Part shown: piece after piece, positions 29,418-37,853 of the stretch
How the letters are laid out: each line of letters begins with the position of its first letter
Position numbering within the stretch: the stretch's first letter is position 1
Assembly (NCBI RefSeq): GCF_004799515.1
Contig: NZ_SSMX01000014.1
Location: forward strand, 124,001-188,000
Length of the DNA: 64,000 bases
Source: Phenylobacterium sp.
GTDB lineage: Bacteria; Pseudomonadota; Alphaproteobacteria; Caulobacterales; Caulobacteraceae
Direction: 5' to 3'
The notes under the pieces: model-generated
What the model was told of the DNA's origin: nothing
The model's input: only the letters and a program-made list of their open reading frames with translations
The model's database searches: none
Made by a program: the position numbers and the translations under genes

Positions 29418-29453
29418 GGCGCGGCCCGACCCCCTTGAGGATCGGTCCGCGCC
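29418..29453 (-). terminator. Rho-independent terminator of the Thr-rich lipoprotein gene
   Basis: Read on the minus strand, GGCGCGG pairs with CCGCGCC, and CCGA with TCGG further in after one mismatch. The stem is followed at once by TTTTGCG. It lies 36 bases beyond the lipoprotein stop. Confidence 0.75.
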
Positions 29454-29488
29454 CCGTCGGCTTCCAGGGGAGGAAGCTGACCCTTCGC

Positions 29489-29776
29489 CTATTTCGGCGG
29501 CGTGGTCGTGGTGGTGGAGCTGGTCGTCGAAGACCCGCCGGGAGGCGGCGTGGCGCTGGCGTCGGCCGGCGGCGTCGTGGTGGTCGTCGTGGTCGAGGAG
29601 GCATCGCCCGAGGCCGGCGGCGTCGCGGCCGGAGCCGTGCTGTCCGTGGCCGGCGTGGTGGTGCTGCTCGTCGTCGTGCTGTCGTCGGCCTTCTTTTGGC
29701 AGCCGGCCAGACCCAGGCTGACGGCGGCGAGGCCGGCGGCGACGACCATGGCGCCGCGTGAGAACCCGATGTGCAT
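29489..29776 (-). CDS. Small Thr/Ser/Pro-rich lipoprotein
   Basis: The 95-residue protein starts at ATG 29776 (MHIGF) and has a lipobox LGLAGCQ with Cys about residue 26. The remaining 70 residues are almost entirely Thr, Ser, Pro, Ala and Asp, with no predicted globular domain. It is probably a surface or periplasmic spacer-type lipoprotein; such regions are often repeats or O-glycosylated, but that is inference. It lies downstream of another lipoprotein gene on the same strand and has its own terminator. Confidence 0.65.
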   Translation of the reverse strand: MHIGFSRGAMVVAAGLAAVSLGLAGCQKKADDSTTTSSTTTPATDSTAPAATPPASGDASSTTTTTTTPPADASATPPPGGSSTTSSTTTTTPPK

Positions 29777-29924
29777 TTCGCAAGTCTCCATTGTTTCGAT
29801 CAGTGGACCGACGTCAGCCCCCTGCAGAGCTGGAACCGTCTTAGGCGGATCCGGTTCCCGAAAATGTGAAGAACACCGGTTGAACCGACTGGGTCCGGCC
29901 TAAATAGCCCTTCCGGAGGCCGGA

Positions 29925-30617
29925 TCAGCGTGGGGCCGCGCCACCCGCGACGGACCCGGCCGCGACCGATCCGGGCGCCGAGGCCGAGGCTGGGACGCCG
30001 GTGCTGGCGGCGGCCGCGGCGGGCGCCCCGCCCAGGGTGGTCGTAGATGAGCCGGCGGCGGTGGGGCCGGGCGCGCCCAGGACGCCGCTGCCGCCGCGCG
30101 CGCCGCCCACGGCGGGAATGACGCCGGTCCGTCCGGAATTGGTTGCGCCGACGCCCGCGGCGCCGCCACGCGCGGCGCTGGTCGAGGCCGCCGCCGAGCC
30201 CGGCGCGGCGGACGCCATCACGAAGCCGCCGGCGACGCCGACCCCAGGACTGGCGGGGACCGTGCCGTTGGCGCTGCTGAGCGGGGTCACCGCCGCGGTC
30301 TGGCTGGCTTCGCTGATCATCGTGGGCGCGTTGGCCGAGGCCGCCGCGGCGTTGGCCGCGACATTGGCGCCGCCGTCCACCGCCGTGTTCGTCGCCGCGG
30401 GCGTCGTCCCGGCCGTGCCCGTTGGAACGGAGGTCGGGCCGGCGGAGCTGGCGCCGATGCCGCCGGAGCCATAGCCGCCGGACGGGGGGGCGTTGACGGC
30501 GGTCTGGGTGGCGGCGGCGTCCGAGCTGGTCCGCGAGCAGCCGGCCGCGAGCAGGGCGGCGGCGGCGAGCGCGGCGCCCGAGGCCAAGAGGGTCAGGCGG
30601 ACAGGGCGTTGGGTCAT
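29925..30617 (-). CDS. Ala/Gly/Ser-rich low-complexity lipoprotein
   Basis: The 230-residue frame starts MTQRPVRLTLLAS and has a lipobox LLAAGCS (Cys about residue 27). The mature part is dominated by Ala, Gly, Ser, Thr and Pro without a visible fold. It sits between the 30634 gene and the Thr-rich lipoprotein, all on the minus strand. The signal peptide and lipobox support a real gene; low complexity makes any homology call unsafe. Confidence 0.6.
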   Translation of the reverse strand: MTQRPVRLTLLASGAALAAAALLAAGCSRTSSDAAATQTAVNAPPSGGYGSGGIGASSAGPTSVPTGTAGTTPAATNTAVDGGANVAANAAAASANAPTMISEASQTAAVTPLSSANGTVPASPGVGVAGGFVMASAAPGSAAASTSAARGGAAGVGATNSGRTGVIPAVGGARGGSGVLGAPGPTAAGSSTTTLGGAPAAAAASTGVPASASAPGSVAAGSVAGGAAPR

Positions 30618-30633
30618 GGCAGGTCTCCTGGGC

Positions 30634-30906
30634 TCAGCCCGCCCGGCGGATCGGCATCCCGCCGCGTTCGGCCTTCAGCAGGTTCCAGCCGTCGCGGGTG
30701 AGGACAAAGGCGTGGAGCGAGCCGCGCCAGCCGTTGGCGGCCGAGGCGCCGCCGGCCCGCTGCAGCAGCCGCCGGCCGCAGAGCCGCAGGCAGGCGCCCA
30801 TCACGGCCGGGTCGTTGTCGAACACCGGCGCCCGCAAAGCCTCCAGCAGGACCTTGCGTTCGGTCTCGGTGAGGTCCGGCTGGGATGGGGTTTGGCGCTC
30901 GCTCAT
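30634..30906 (-). CDS. Hypothetical 90-residue cytoplasmic protein
   Basis: It starts MSERQTPSQPDLTETERKVL and contains LRAPVFDNDPAVMGACLRLC and HAFVLTRDGWNLLKAER. No signal peptide or membrane segment. The composition is balanced and codon use matches the neighbours, so it looks genuine; I do not recognise the family. It lies 16 bases upstream of the lipoprotein at 29925-30617. Confidence 0.55.
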   Translation of the reverse strand: MSERQTPSQPDLTETERKVLLEALRAPVFDNDPAVMGACLRLCGRRLLQRAGGASAANGWRGSLHAFVLTRDGWNLLKAERGGMPIRRAG

Positions 30907-31069
30907 GTTCCGCTAACGCCGATCGGGCTGCTCTGTTGCCGAAGCGGGGCCTTTGAAGCGCGCCGGACCGCCGGAAGGTCTTCACAAGCCCGTGCGCATG
31001 GGAAATGGTCGCGCCGCGCAAATCGCCCCAAACCGTCCCCCCAAAGCCATCAAACAAAAGAGAGCCGCC

Positions 31070-32179
<1,110 letters not shown>

Positions 32180-32190
32180 GGCCTCGCGCC

Positions 32191-32826
32191 TCAGCCGGTG
32201 TCGGCGAGCGGGGGCGGGGAGCCTCCGGCGTCCTGAAGGGGCGGCTCGCAGAGGCTCAGGGTCACCGCGCCGGACAGCCCCATGTCGGCGATCATGCGCC
32301 GGGCCAGGACCTCGATGGGCAGCGCCTCGAAATCTGGGCTGAGCGCGGCCTCGTCGAGGCGCGCGGCGAGGTCGTCGGTCAGCACCTCGAAGTCCTCCTC
32401 GTCGCCCTCGGACTCGGTCCAGAGGAGGCGGTTCAGGAGGTTCTTCACCCGGCCCTTGCGGCGCCAGACGTCATCGCGGACCGGCAGCGCCGAGGCCATG
32501 GCGGCGATGGTTTCGACCCGCGCCGCGGCGGCTTCCGCCTCGCGGGCCGCGTCCTTCGCGTCGCGGGCGGCCGCGCGCTCGAGCTTGACGTCCAGCGCGA
32601 GCGTCAGGCGCAGCACCCGCGTGGTCTTCTGGAAGGCCTCGGTCAGCGCGAGGGTCTCGTCGAGATCCTCGCTGGCCCGCGCCCGCACCGCCAACTCCCG
32701 CGCCATCGCCAGCGCCAGCTCGGCGACCTCGCCCAGCATGGCCTCCGCCCGGGCCTGTTTTTCCGATGAAACGGGGTAGTGGGTCAGTTTGAATTTCAGC
32801 TGCGAAACGGCCGTCACGGTGCGCAC
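32191..32826 (-). CDS. Hypothetical Ala/Glu-rich helical protein
   Basis: This 211-residue frame is largely helical: residues about 25-115 are Ala/Glu/Arg-rich with heptad-like spacing (LALAMARELAVRARASEDLDE), followed by KNLLNRLLWTESEGDEED and an acidic C-terminus. No motif recognised. The frame begins with GTG 32826; an ATG about 29 codons in is an alternative. It is the last ordinary high-GC gene before the AT-rich accessory segment. Confidence 0.55.
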   Translation of the reverse strand: MRTVTAVSQLKFKLTHYPVSSEKQARAEAMLGEVAELALAMARELAVRARASEDLDETLALTEAFQKTTRVLRLTLALDVKLERAAARDAKDAAREAEAAAARVETIAAMASALPVRDDVWRRKGRVKNLLNRLLWTESEGDEEDFEVLTDDLAARLDEAALSPDFEALPIEVLARRMIADMGLSGAVTLSLCEPPLQDAGGSPPPLADTG

Positions 32827-32936
32827 CCACTCCGCGATGTTGGTGCCGTTCGCAAATGATCGCCGATTCAGACATTGCTGGGCGTCATGCGCGCAAAGGT
32901 GGTAGGTTTTCCCCCAGGGTGAGGGGGGTGCGAAAA

Positions 32937-33371
32937 ATGGTTCCTATTGTATCGTTGTTCAACCACAAGGGCGGCGTCAGCAAGACTACAACCACGTTCA
33001 ATCTTGGCTGGGCCATGGCCGAGCATGGTCGTCGCGTACTAATAGTAGATGGCGATCCCCAATGTAACCTGACTGGAACGGTTCTTGGGTTTGATGGGGT
33101 CGAAGATTTCAGTGATTTCTACAAGAATAATCCAAACGCCAATATCGCCGAGTCTTTGGATCCCATATTTAAGGCAACTGGCAATCCTCTAAAGCCCGCG
33201 ACAATTACTAAGACCACTCACGAAAACCTATTTCTATTGGCTGGTAATATAGACCTAGCCGAGAATGAAACTCAGATTGCAGTGAACGACCAGTACAGAA
33301 TACGCTTTACGCTCGACGACACGCAAAGACCGCATGTCGTCACCATCAATTTCATCGGCGACCCGCACTGA
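32937..33371 (+). pseudogene. Chimeric frame: ParA-type ATPase N-terminus fused to HigB-like toxin C-terminus
   Basis: Residues 1 to about 115 are a ParA/Soj-type ATPase: deviant Walker A KGGVSKTTTT, IVDGDPQCNLTG, ending ENLFLLAGNIDLAENETQIA. Full ParA proteins continue for another 100 or more residues (Walker B and later). Instead, from about residue 116 (near 33280), the frame becomes VNDQYRIRFTLDD and ends DPH, the pattern of the last 28 residues of RelE/HigB toxins. Eleven bases after the stop comes a HigA-type gene, the usual toxin-antitoxin order. The simplest reading is an in-frame deletion removing the parA 3' part and the toxin 5' part. DNA here is far more AT-rich than its surroundings. 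Confidence 0.7.
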
Positions 33372-33383
33372 GGAGGAGGTAAA

Positions 33384-34511
33384 ATGAGTTTCGCATCTTG
33401 TCTTACTGACGTCCCTCATCCCGGGGAATTTCTTCGGGAGGAGTTGGAGGAGCGTGGGTGGTCGCAACGCGACTTCGCCTTCATCCTTGGTGTGCCGGAA
33501 CAGACGATAAATCTGATCCTGGGCGGTAAGCGCGGCATCAGCCCGGAGATGGCCAAGGCCCTTGGCGGGGCCTTGGATGTGTCGGCGGAATACTTCGCCA
33601 ATCTCCAGAAGATGTATGAGATGGCGAACGCCAGGGAACCTGACCCGGCCATTGCGCGCCGGGCACTGCTTCAGGGGTCCTATCCTATCCGCGAGATGAT
33701 CAGGCGCGGCTGGCTGGAGGATACCGACGTCGCCATGCTCGAAGCGCAGATGATGCGCTTCTTTCACGTCAACGACGTGGGGCAAATCCCCCATCTGGCG
33801 CATGCCGCCAAGAAGCAGGACTACACCGAAACGACGCCTTCGCAGCTGGCGTGGCTATTTCGCGTGAAGCAGATCGCAGCCGAGATGGTCGTCCCGACCT
33901 ACTCGGAAAGTAAACTCAAGGCGCTCGTCGCGGAGTTTCCTCGGTACATGATGGACCCCGAAGAAATCCGCCATGTTCCGCGGCTTCTGGGCGACTGCGG
34001 AGTGCGTTTCGCCGTCGTGGAAACGCTGCCCAAGGCCAACATTGATGGCGTCTGCTTTTGGCTCGACGACGCACCTGTCATTGGCCTGACGACGCGCTTC
34101 GACCGCATCGACAACTTCTGGTTCGTCTTGGGGCATGAGTGCGCCCATGCCCTGAACGGAGATGGGCGAGATGAACCCATGGTTGACGTGGATCTTGAAG
34201 GGGAAGCCGCCGGCCAGGGCGATGACTTGCCGCTTGAAGAGCGGAAGGCAAACGCTGCGGCGGCGAACCTCTGCGTGCCCGCTGATGACTTGGAGTCCTT
34301 CTATATTCGGAAGAACCCCTACTTCTACGAGCGCGATGTTCTTGGGTTCGCGCGGCGCTTGCAGCGGCATCCCGGCATTGTCGTCGGACAACTACAGCGC
34401 CGGATGGGCCGCTACGACTACCTCACTCGGCACAAGGTCAAGATCAGGCAGCACCTGCTGCCTGGGAGCATGGTTGACGGATGGGGCGTTGCGGCGCCCG
34501 TAACCCTTTAG
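33384..34511 (+). CDS. HigA-family antitoxin fused to ImmA/IrrE-type metallopeptidase domain
   Basis: The 375-residue protein begins with a HigA-type XRE helix-turn-helix (HPGEFLREELEERGWSQRDF; VPEQTINLILGGKRGISPEMA). From about residue 190 it carries an ImmA/IrrE peptidase-like domain with the zinc motif HECAH at residues 251-255. Such fused antitoxins pair with RelE/HigB toxins and may autorepress the operon. Only the toxin's last residues remain upstream, so this appears to be a solitary antitoxin. The ATG has a strong AGGAGGAGGT site. Confidence 0.85.
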   Translation: MSFASCLTDVPHPGEFLREELEERGWSQRDFAFILGVPEQTINLILGGKRGISPEMAKALGGALDVSAEYFANLQKMYEMANAREPDPAIARRALLQGSYPIREMIRRGWLEDTDVAMLEAQMMRFFHVNDVGQIPHLAHAAKKQDYTETTPSQLAWLFRVKQIAAEMVVPTYSESKLKALVAEFPRYMMDPEEIRHVPRLLGDCGVRFAVVETLPKANIDGVCFWLDDAPVIGLTTRFDRIDNFWFVLGHECAHALNGDGRDEPMVDVDLEGEAAGQGDDLPLEERKANAAAANLCVPADDLESFYIRKNPYFYERDVLGFARRLQRHPGIVVGQLQRRMGRYDYLTRHKVKIRQHLLPGSMVDGWGVAAPVTL

Positions 34512-34520
34512 GAGCCAAAA

Positions 34521-34973
34521 GTGGCCACCTATAACGAACAGCTACAGCGGGTCTGGCACGCCTTTGAGGAGGCCAATGGCTTCCTGCCATCGTCCGCGCG
34601 CGACGCCGTGAAATGGGGCGTTGAGCGGGGGATGATCGTAGTCGGGCCGCCCGACCCTTACGACAAGCTTGCTGAAGATATGGCGCGGGCGTTGCGGGAG
34701 GAATACGGCACCGATCACCTGGGTCGGCGCTACCGCAAGAACCATGCTGTCAGGGTCACCAAGGGCGGTGTGCAGCTCACCTTCTGGGCCATGATGGGCG
34801 AGGCCCCGCGCGAGCATATGCAGAAGGCGTTTGTGCAGCGCCGGGAGCAGATTGTCGGAGACTGCGTGCAGCTATCTACGGACGTCGAAGTCTACAACGA
34901 CATGAACACGGGGCAGCCGCCCATTTACGACGTTCCGCCACCATCTTCTCGTACGTGTCGAGAAGGGCTTTGA
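34521..34973 (+). CDS. Hypothetical protein, probably C-terminally truncated
   Basis: GTG 34521 follows AGGAG and lies 9 bases after the HigA-ImmA stop, so it is in the same operon. The first 135 residues look like coherent protein (ATYNEQLQRVWHAFEEANG; LTFWAMMGEAPREHMQKAF). After GQPPI the frame runs into DVPPPSSRTCREGL, which is the antisense of another gene fragment. The true 3' end seems lost at about 34925. Function unknown; it may be a helper of the toxin-antitoxin locus. Confidence 0.6.
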   Translation: MATYNEQLQRVWHAFEEANGFLPSSARDAVKWGVERGMIVVGPPDPYDKLAEDMARALREEYGTDHLGRRYRKNHAVRVTKGGVQLTFWAMMGEAPREHMQKAFVQRREQIVGDCVQLSTDVEVYNDMNTGQPPIYDVPPPSSRTCREGL

Positions 34974-35025
34974 CGACCGCAGGATCAATCTTCGACGACA
35001 GGTTTTTTTGAATGACGGAGCGCAA
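34876..35025 (-). pseudogene. Truncated 5' fragment of an unknown gene
   Basis: Three bases after the stop of the 35029 gene, the minus strand opens with TTG 35025 and reads LRSVIQKNLSSKIDPAVVKA, then LLDTYEKMVAERR, which has the look of real amphipathic protein sequence. Beyond about 34927 the frame becomes cysteine/arginine-rich antisense sequence and stops at 34878. Its 3' part is missing, lost at the same junction that truncates the converging plus-strand gene. I cannot name the family. Confidence 0.5.
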
Positions 35026-35028
35026 TGG

Positions 35029-35760
35029 CTACTTCTTCTTCGTCTGATAGACCCAAAGTTGCTTACCGCTAACGTCCTGCTTTTCGCGGGACAGCAGTTT
35101 GTCCCTTACACCCGACAGCAAATATTTCGGGATGCTCGTGCGCGGGATCAGAATGGCTTCTTGGTGGAAGCGGGCCTGAACGTCGGACAGGGTCTTTGGC
35201 TTGTCGAAGTATCCTTCGGCGATCCAGCTGCGGAAGGTCTCCCCCAAGTCACTGCCACTGGCCCGCTTCCGATCGCCCTTGATGTCCGGCTTTTGCGCAT
35301 CCTCGCGAGACGAAGCGTCGTCATTATTGGTCGACTTCGTGCGCTTCTGGCTTTTCCGGCGGCGGGCCGGGGCAGATAAACCCGCCTTCTGCTCCAGTTC
35401 ACGTTGGATCGCCGCGAGGCTGGAAGCGCGGACCGAGTATCCAGCGCCTTTGGAGACCACCAAGTGGCGGTCCTTCAGGTCCTTAAGGAGAGGGCGCAGT
35501 GACCCACCAGGGATGCCTAGCTTTTCGTCGAGGTCGGCTGGCTTCGTTTCAACCGTGACCAGATCGTCGACGACGAACGACCAGCCTTGGAGGGCAACGA
35601 GATACACAAGGATTTTCCCCTTGTTGCCCAGGGCGGCGAACTCCGGGGTGAACGCAATGTCGCGCTCCTCCGGATCATAACGCACGAAGTCCTTGATGAT
35701 CGCCTCGATAGCCTCTTCAGTCAGAGCCGATTTCTGCGCGACCAAATCTTTGAGAGCCAT
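35029..35760 (-). CDS. Hypothetical protein with winged-helix-like region (accessory)
   Basis: The 243-residue protein begins MALKDLVAQKSALTEEAIEA at ATG 35760 behind AGGAGG. The middle part (LDEKLGIPGGSLRPLLKDLKDRHLVV) resembles a winged helix. A lysine/serine/aspartate-rich flexible linker (about 140-180) precedes a C-terminal helical part ending YQTKKK. Its only partner was the now-truncated gene immediately downstream. Function unknown; the location beside toxin-antitoxin remains suggests a defence or maintenance cassette, which is inference. Confidence 0.65.
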   Translation of the reverse strand: MALKDLVAQKSALTEEAIEAIIKDFVRYDPEERDIAFTPEFAALGNKGKILVYLVALQGWSFVVDDLVTVETKPADLDEKLGIPGGSLRPLLKDLKDRHLVVSKGAGYSVRASSLAAIQRELEQKAGLSAPARRRKSQKRTKSTNNDDASSREDAQKPDIKGDRKRASGSDLGETFRSWIAEGYFDKPKTLSDVQARFHQEAILIPRTSIPKYLLSGVRDKLLSREKQDVSGKQLWVYQTKKK

Positions 35761-35894
35761 CCCGAGCCTCCTGCGAACGAATACACGCATACACGATTCG
35801 CTCGTTACGAGTCCCGCCGCGGCCGAGGATTGAGCGGAATTTCAGTGGAAAAAGGTGTGGATGGTGACTTCCAAAGTTCTAGAGAGCCGGGTCA

Positions 35895-35937
35895 GCCGCC
35901 AAAGTGGCGGCACGCATACGGAACGCGCGTATCCGTA
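35895..35937. promoter_or_regulatory. Inverted repeats in the intergenic region, operator-like
   Basis: Two features sit in the 265-base gap between the divergent genes at 35760 and 36026. One is GCCGCC-aaagt-GGCGGC (35895-35911). The other is a 21-base near-palindrome, TACGGAACGCGCGTATCCGTA (35917-35937; it has TACGGA/TCCGTA arms). The rest of the gap shows nothing recognisable. Regulatory use is a guess. Confidence 0.3.
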
Positions 35938-36025
35938 CTAGGTGCGTTCTGGCATAGTGGCGGTGAATTCCGTCTTCTATGGTGGATTTTGCCTGCACCA
36001 GGCTAGGCTTTCCGGAGCGGCGACG

Positions 36026-36913
36026 TTGACGGTCTGGATGACTAAGGTCTGGGGGTACGGCGAGCCCGTAGGCCCTCTACAGTTTTCCACCGAAGGCTGG
36101 CGCCGGCGGGCGCGCTCGCAGCTGCAGCCTGGCGACACCGTCGCGCTCGTTGGGACCATGGGTCCGGAGACCGAGGAAGGCGAGCAAAATAGGCTCCTAG
36201 GCCTCATGGAGCCGACGACCGAGCCGGTCATGGCGCTCGACTACTTGAAGGCCGACCGCGCGGAGGATTTCAACGAACGCGGCGAATACAAGTGGCCCTT
36301 CGGCCTGCTCAACAGGGCGGCGTGGCGGTTCGATGAGCCCCGCGTAAAGCTGGCGGACATTAGCGACAGATCGTTTGCTATGGATTCCGCGCAAGGGATC
36401 GTCCCCCTGACGCCGGATGAAGCCGCACGGGTGCTGGCGCTGCCACGCACGCCAGCGGCCCTGGCGCAGTCGATCGTGGAGACGGCTCGGATCGAAGGGG
36501 ATGATGTCGCCCGACGGAGAGGGGCTCCGCCGCCGACAACCACCCGCGCAGGCGTGATGCACATGCGCCGAGCCCCCGCCTTCACCTATGCGCTGGCGCT
36601 AACCGCGCCGGGACTGGGTGCGCGGATGCCCACGCAGCTCGGCTACAAGATCGGCTGGGCCTTCGACTGGGAAGCTCGGATGCGCACGTTCAATCATGCC
36701 GCTATGCCGGCGCTCGGCGGGCTGACCTATGGCCCGGGCATGAAGCATCTTTGGCCTACCGCCATGGCCGCCTTCCGCATGGAGCAGGCCGTTCTCGAGC
36801 AGTTCGGGACCGCGCGTCACCGCAACAACCACGAGATCGTCGCGGGCGTTACGAAGGACGAGGTGGAACTCGCATGGGCGAGTTGCATCGCAGAGGTGAA
36901 GCGCCAATTTTGA
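36026..36913 (+). CDS. Hypothetical accessory protein (conserved WGYGEP...GLMEP N-terminal domain)
   Basis: TTG 36026, behind GGAGCGG, gives MTVWMTKVWGYGEPVGPLQF and 295 residues; ATG 36038 is an alternative. The N-terminal half contains PGDTVALVGTMGPETEE, LLGLMEPTTEPVMALDY, YKWPFGLLNRAAWRF and DSAQGIVPLTPDEAARVL. This could be a small-molecule or modified-base-binding beta barrel like EVE/ASCH modules, but that is only an impression. The C-terminal half has W-rich segments (GWAFDWEARM, MKHLWPTAMAAFR) reminiscent of restriction/HNH-associated proteins. No catalytic motif was identified. Confidence 0.55.
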   Translation: MTVWMTKVWGYGEPVGPLQFSTEGWRRRARSQLQPGDTVALVGTMGPETEEGEQNRLLGLMEPTTEPVMALDYLKADRAEDFNERGEYKWPFGLLNRAAWRFDEPRVKLADISDRSFAMDSAQGIVPLTPDEAARVLALPRTPAALAQSIVETARIEGDDVARRRGAPPPTTTRAGVMHMRRAPAFTYALALTAPGLGARMPTQLGYKIGWAFDWEARMRTFNHAAMPALGGLTYGPGMKHLWPTAMAAFRMEQAVLEQFGTARHRNNHEIVAGVTKDEVELAWASCIAEVKRQF

Positions 36914-37283
36914 ATTGTCGATGCAGCATTCCGACTATCAGCCCTGTTAGCCGCGGCGGACGTCCTGTTTCCGGACCGGTCCTAAGGTCCGCTCGTGGCG
37001 CATCTGAGACGTTGGCGCTTGGACCGGCCCTGACTCTAAGGACACCTTCGGGACGTCTGGTTCCGGTCGCGAACCAAGCGCGCTTTCACGAGACTGGCTC
37101 GGCGCGATCAAGGGCACGGTTGGGCCGTTCTCCGCCCCAAGAAATTTTTTCGGCAGGCCTCTTGACGCTCAAACGCCTTGAATTAAATCCCCCGCCGTCG
37201 AGCGCCGGAAGGGCTCGGCAAAGGTCAGGGCGTCCGCGTCCGGGCGCTCTTCACGTCCAACTTGCTCGTTCGAGGAGATGGAA
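36914..37283. other. 370-base gap without a gene
   Basis: No convincing reading frame occurs in either strand. The left part repeats short GGACCGG-like elements (36977, 37021). The right part is locally AT-rich (AAATTTTTT at 37142) and contains the putative promoter of hsp20. Frames that cross it are shadows without ribosome sites. Confidence 0.5.
37162..37189 (+). promoter_or_regulatory. Putative promoter of the Hsp20 gene
   Basis: TTGACG (37162-37167) and TAAATC (37184-37189) are separated by 16 bases and lie about 95 bases ahead of the Hsp20 start. CTTGA upstream and CCCCC just downstream of the -10 are compatible with a heat-shock (sigma32-like) promoter, but spacing does not settle which sigma factor is used. 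Confidence 0.35.
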
Positions 37284-37766
37284 ATGAGAACGGCTTTTGA
37301 CTTCTCTCCCCTGTATGGGTCGATGATTGGCGTCGACCGGATGGCAGACCTCATCGAAATGTCGATGAAGACCGCCAGCGATCGGGCCTATCCGCCCTAC
37401 GACATCGAAAAGATCGGCGACGACGCCTACCGGATCACGATCGCCACTGCGGGCTTCCGGCCCGAAGACCTGGAGATCACGGCCCAGCCCAACCTTCTGG
37501 TGGTGGCCGGGCGCAAGGGCGAGGCCGACGACGGCCGCCAGTTCCTGCATCACGGTCTGGCCGGCCGGAACTTCGAGCATCGTTTCGAGCTTGCCGACTA
37601 CGTGGTCGTTCGCGCCGCGAACTACGCCAATGGCCTGCTGTCGATCGACCTCGCGCGCGAGGTGCCGGAGGCCATGAAGCCGCGGCGGATCGAGATCGCC
37701 GCGCAAGCCTCGGCGGGCGCGGAGCGGCAACTGCAGGACACCCGACCGCGCCGCCGCGCCGCCTAG
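37284..37766 (+). CDS. Small heat-shock protein, Hsp20/IbpA family
   Basis: The 160-residue protein has the rhizobial/IbpA-type N-terminus MRTAFDFSPLYGSMIGVDRM. Its alpha-crystallin domain spans about residues 35-130 (YPPYDIEKIGDDAYRITIAT; GLAGRNFEHRFELADYV; ANYANGLLSIDL), followed by a basic tail. It holds unfolding proteins as an ATP-independent chaperone. ATG 37284, 6 bases after GAGGAG, is chosen over ATG 37278, which overlaps that site. It heads a same-strand stress cassette reaching the HtrA gene. Confidence 0.93.
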   Translation: MRTAFDFSPLYGSMIGVDRMADLIEMSMKTASDRAYPPYDIEKIGDDAYRITIATAGFRPEDLEITAQPNLLVVAGRKGEADDGRQFLHHGLAGRNFEHRFELADYVVVRAANYANGLLSIDLAREVPEAMKPRRIEIAAQASAGAERQLQDTRPRRRAA

Positions 37767-37803
37767 TCCCAACTCCGACTCCATAGCTTGGCGCCTTGGC
37801 TCG

Positions 37804-37830
37804 GCCCGACCGGGCCAGGGCTCCCTTTTG
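37804..37830 (+). terminator. Possible terminator after Hsp20
   Basis: GGCCC-gacc-GGGCC (37804-37817) is followed by AGGGCTCCC and then TTTT. It lies 37 bases after the Hsp20 stop. The T-run is short and offset from the stem, so efficiency is uncertain. Confidence 0.4.
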
Positions 37831-37853
37831 CACGTCCTGAAAGGAGGATCGCC

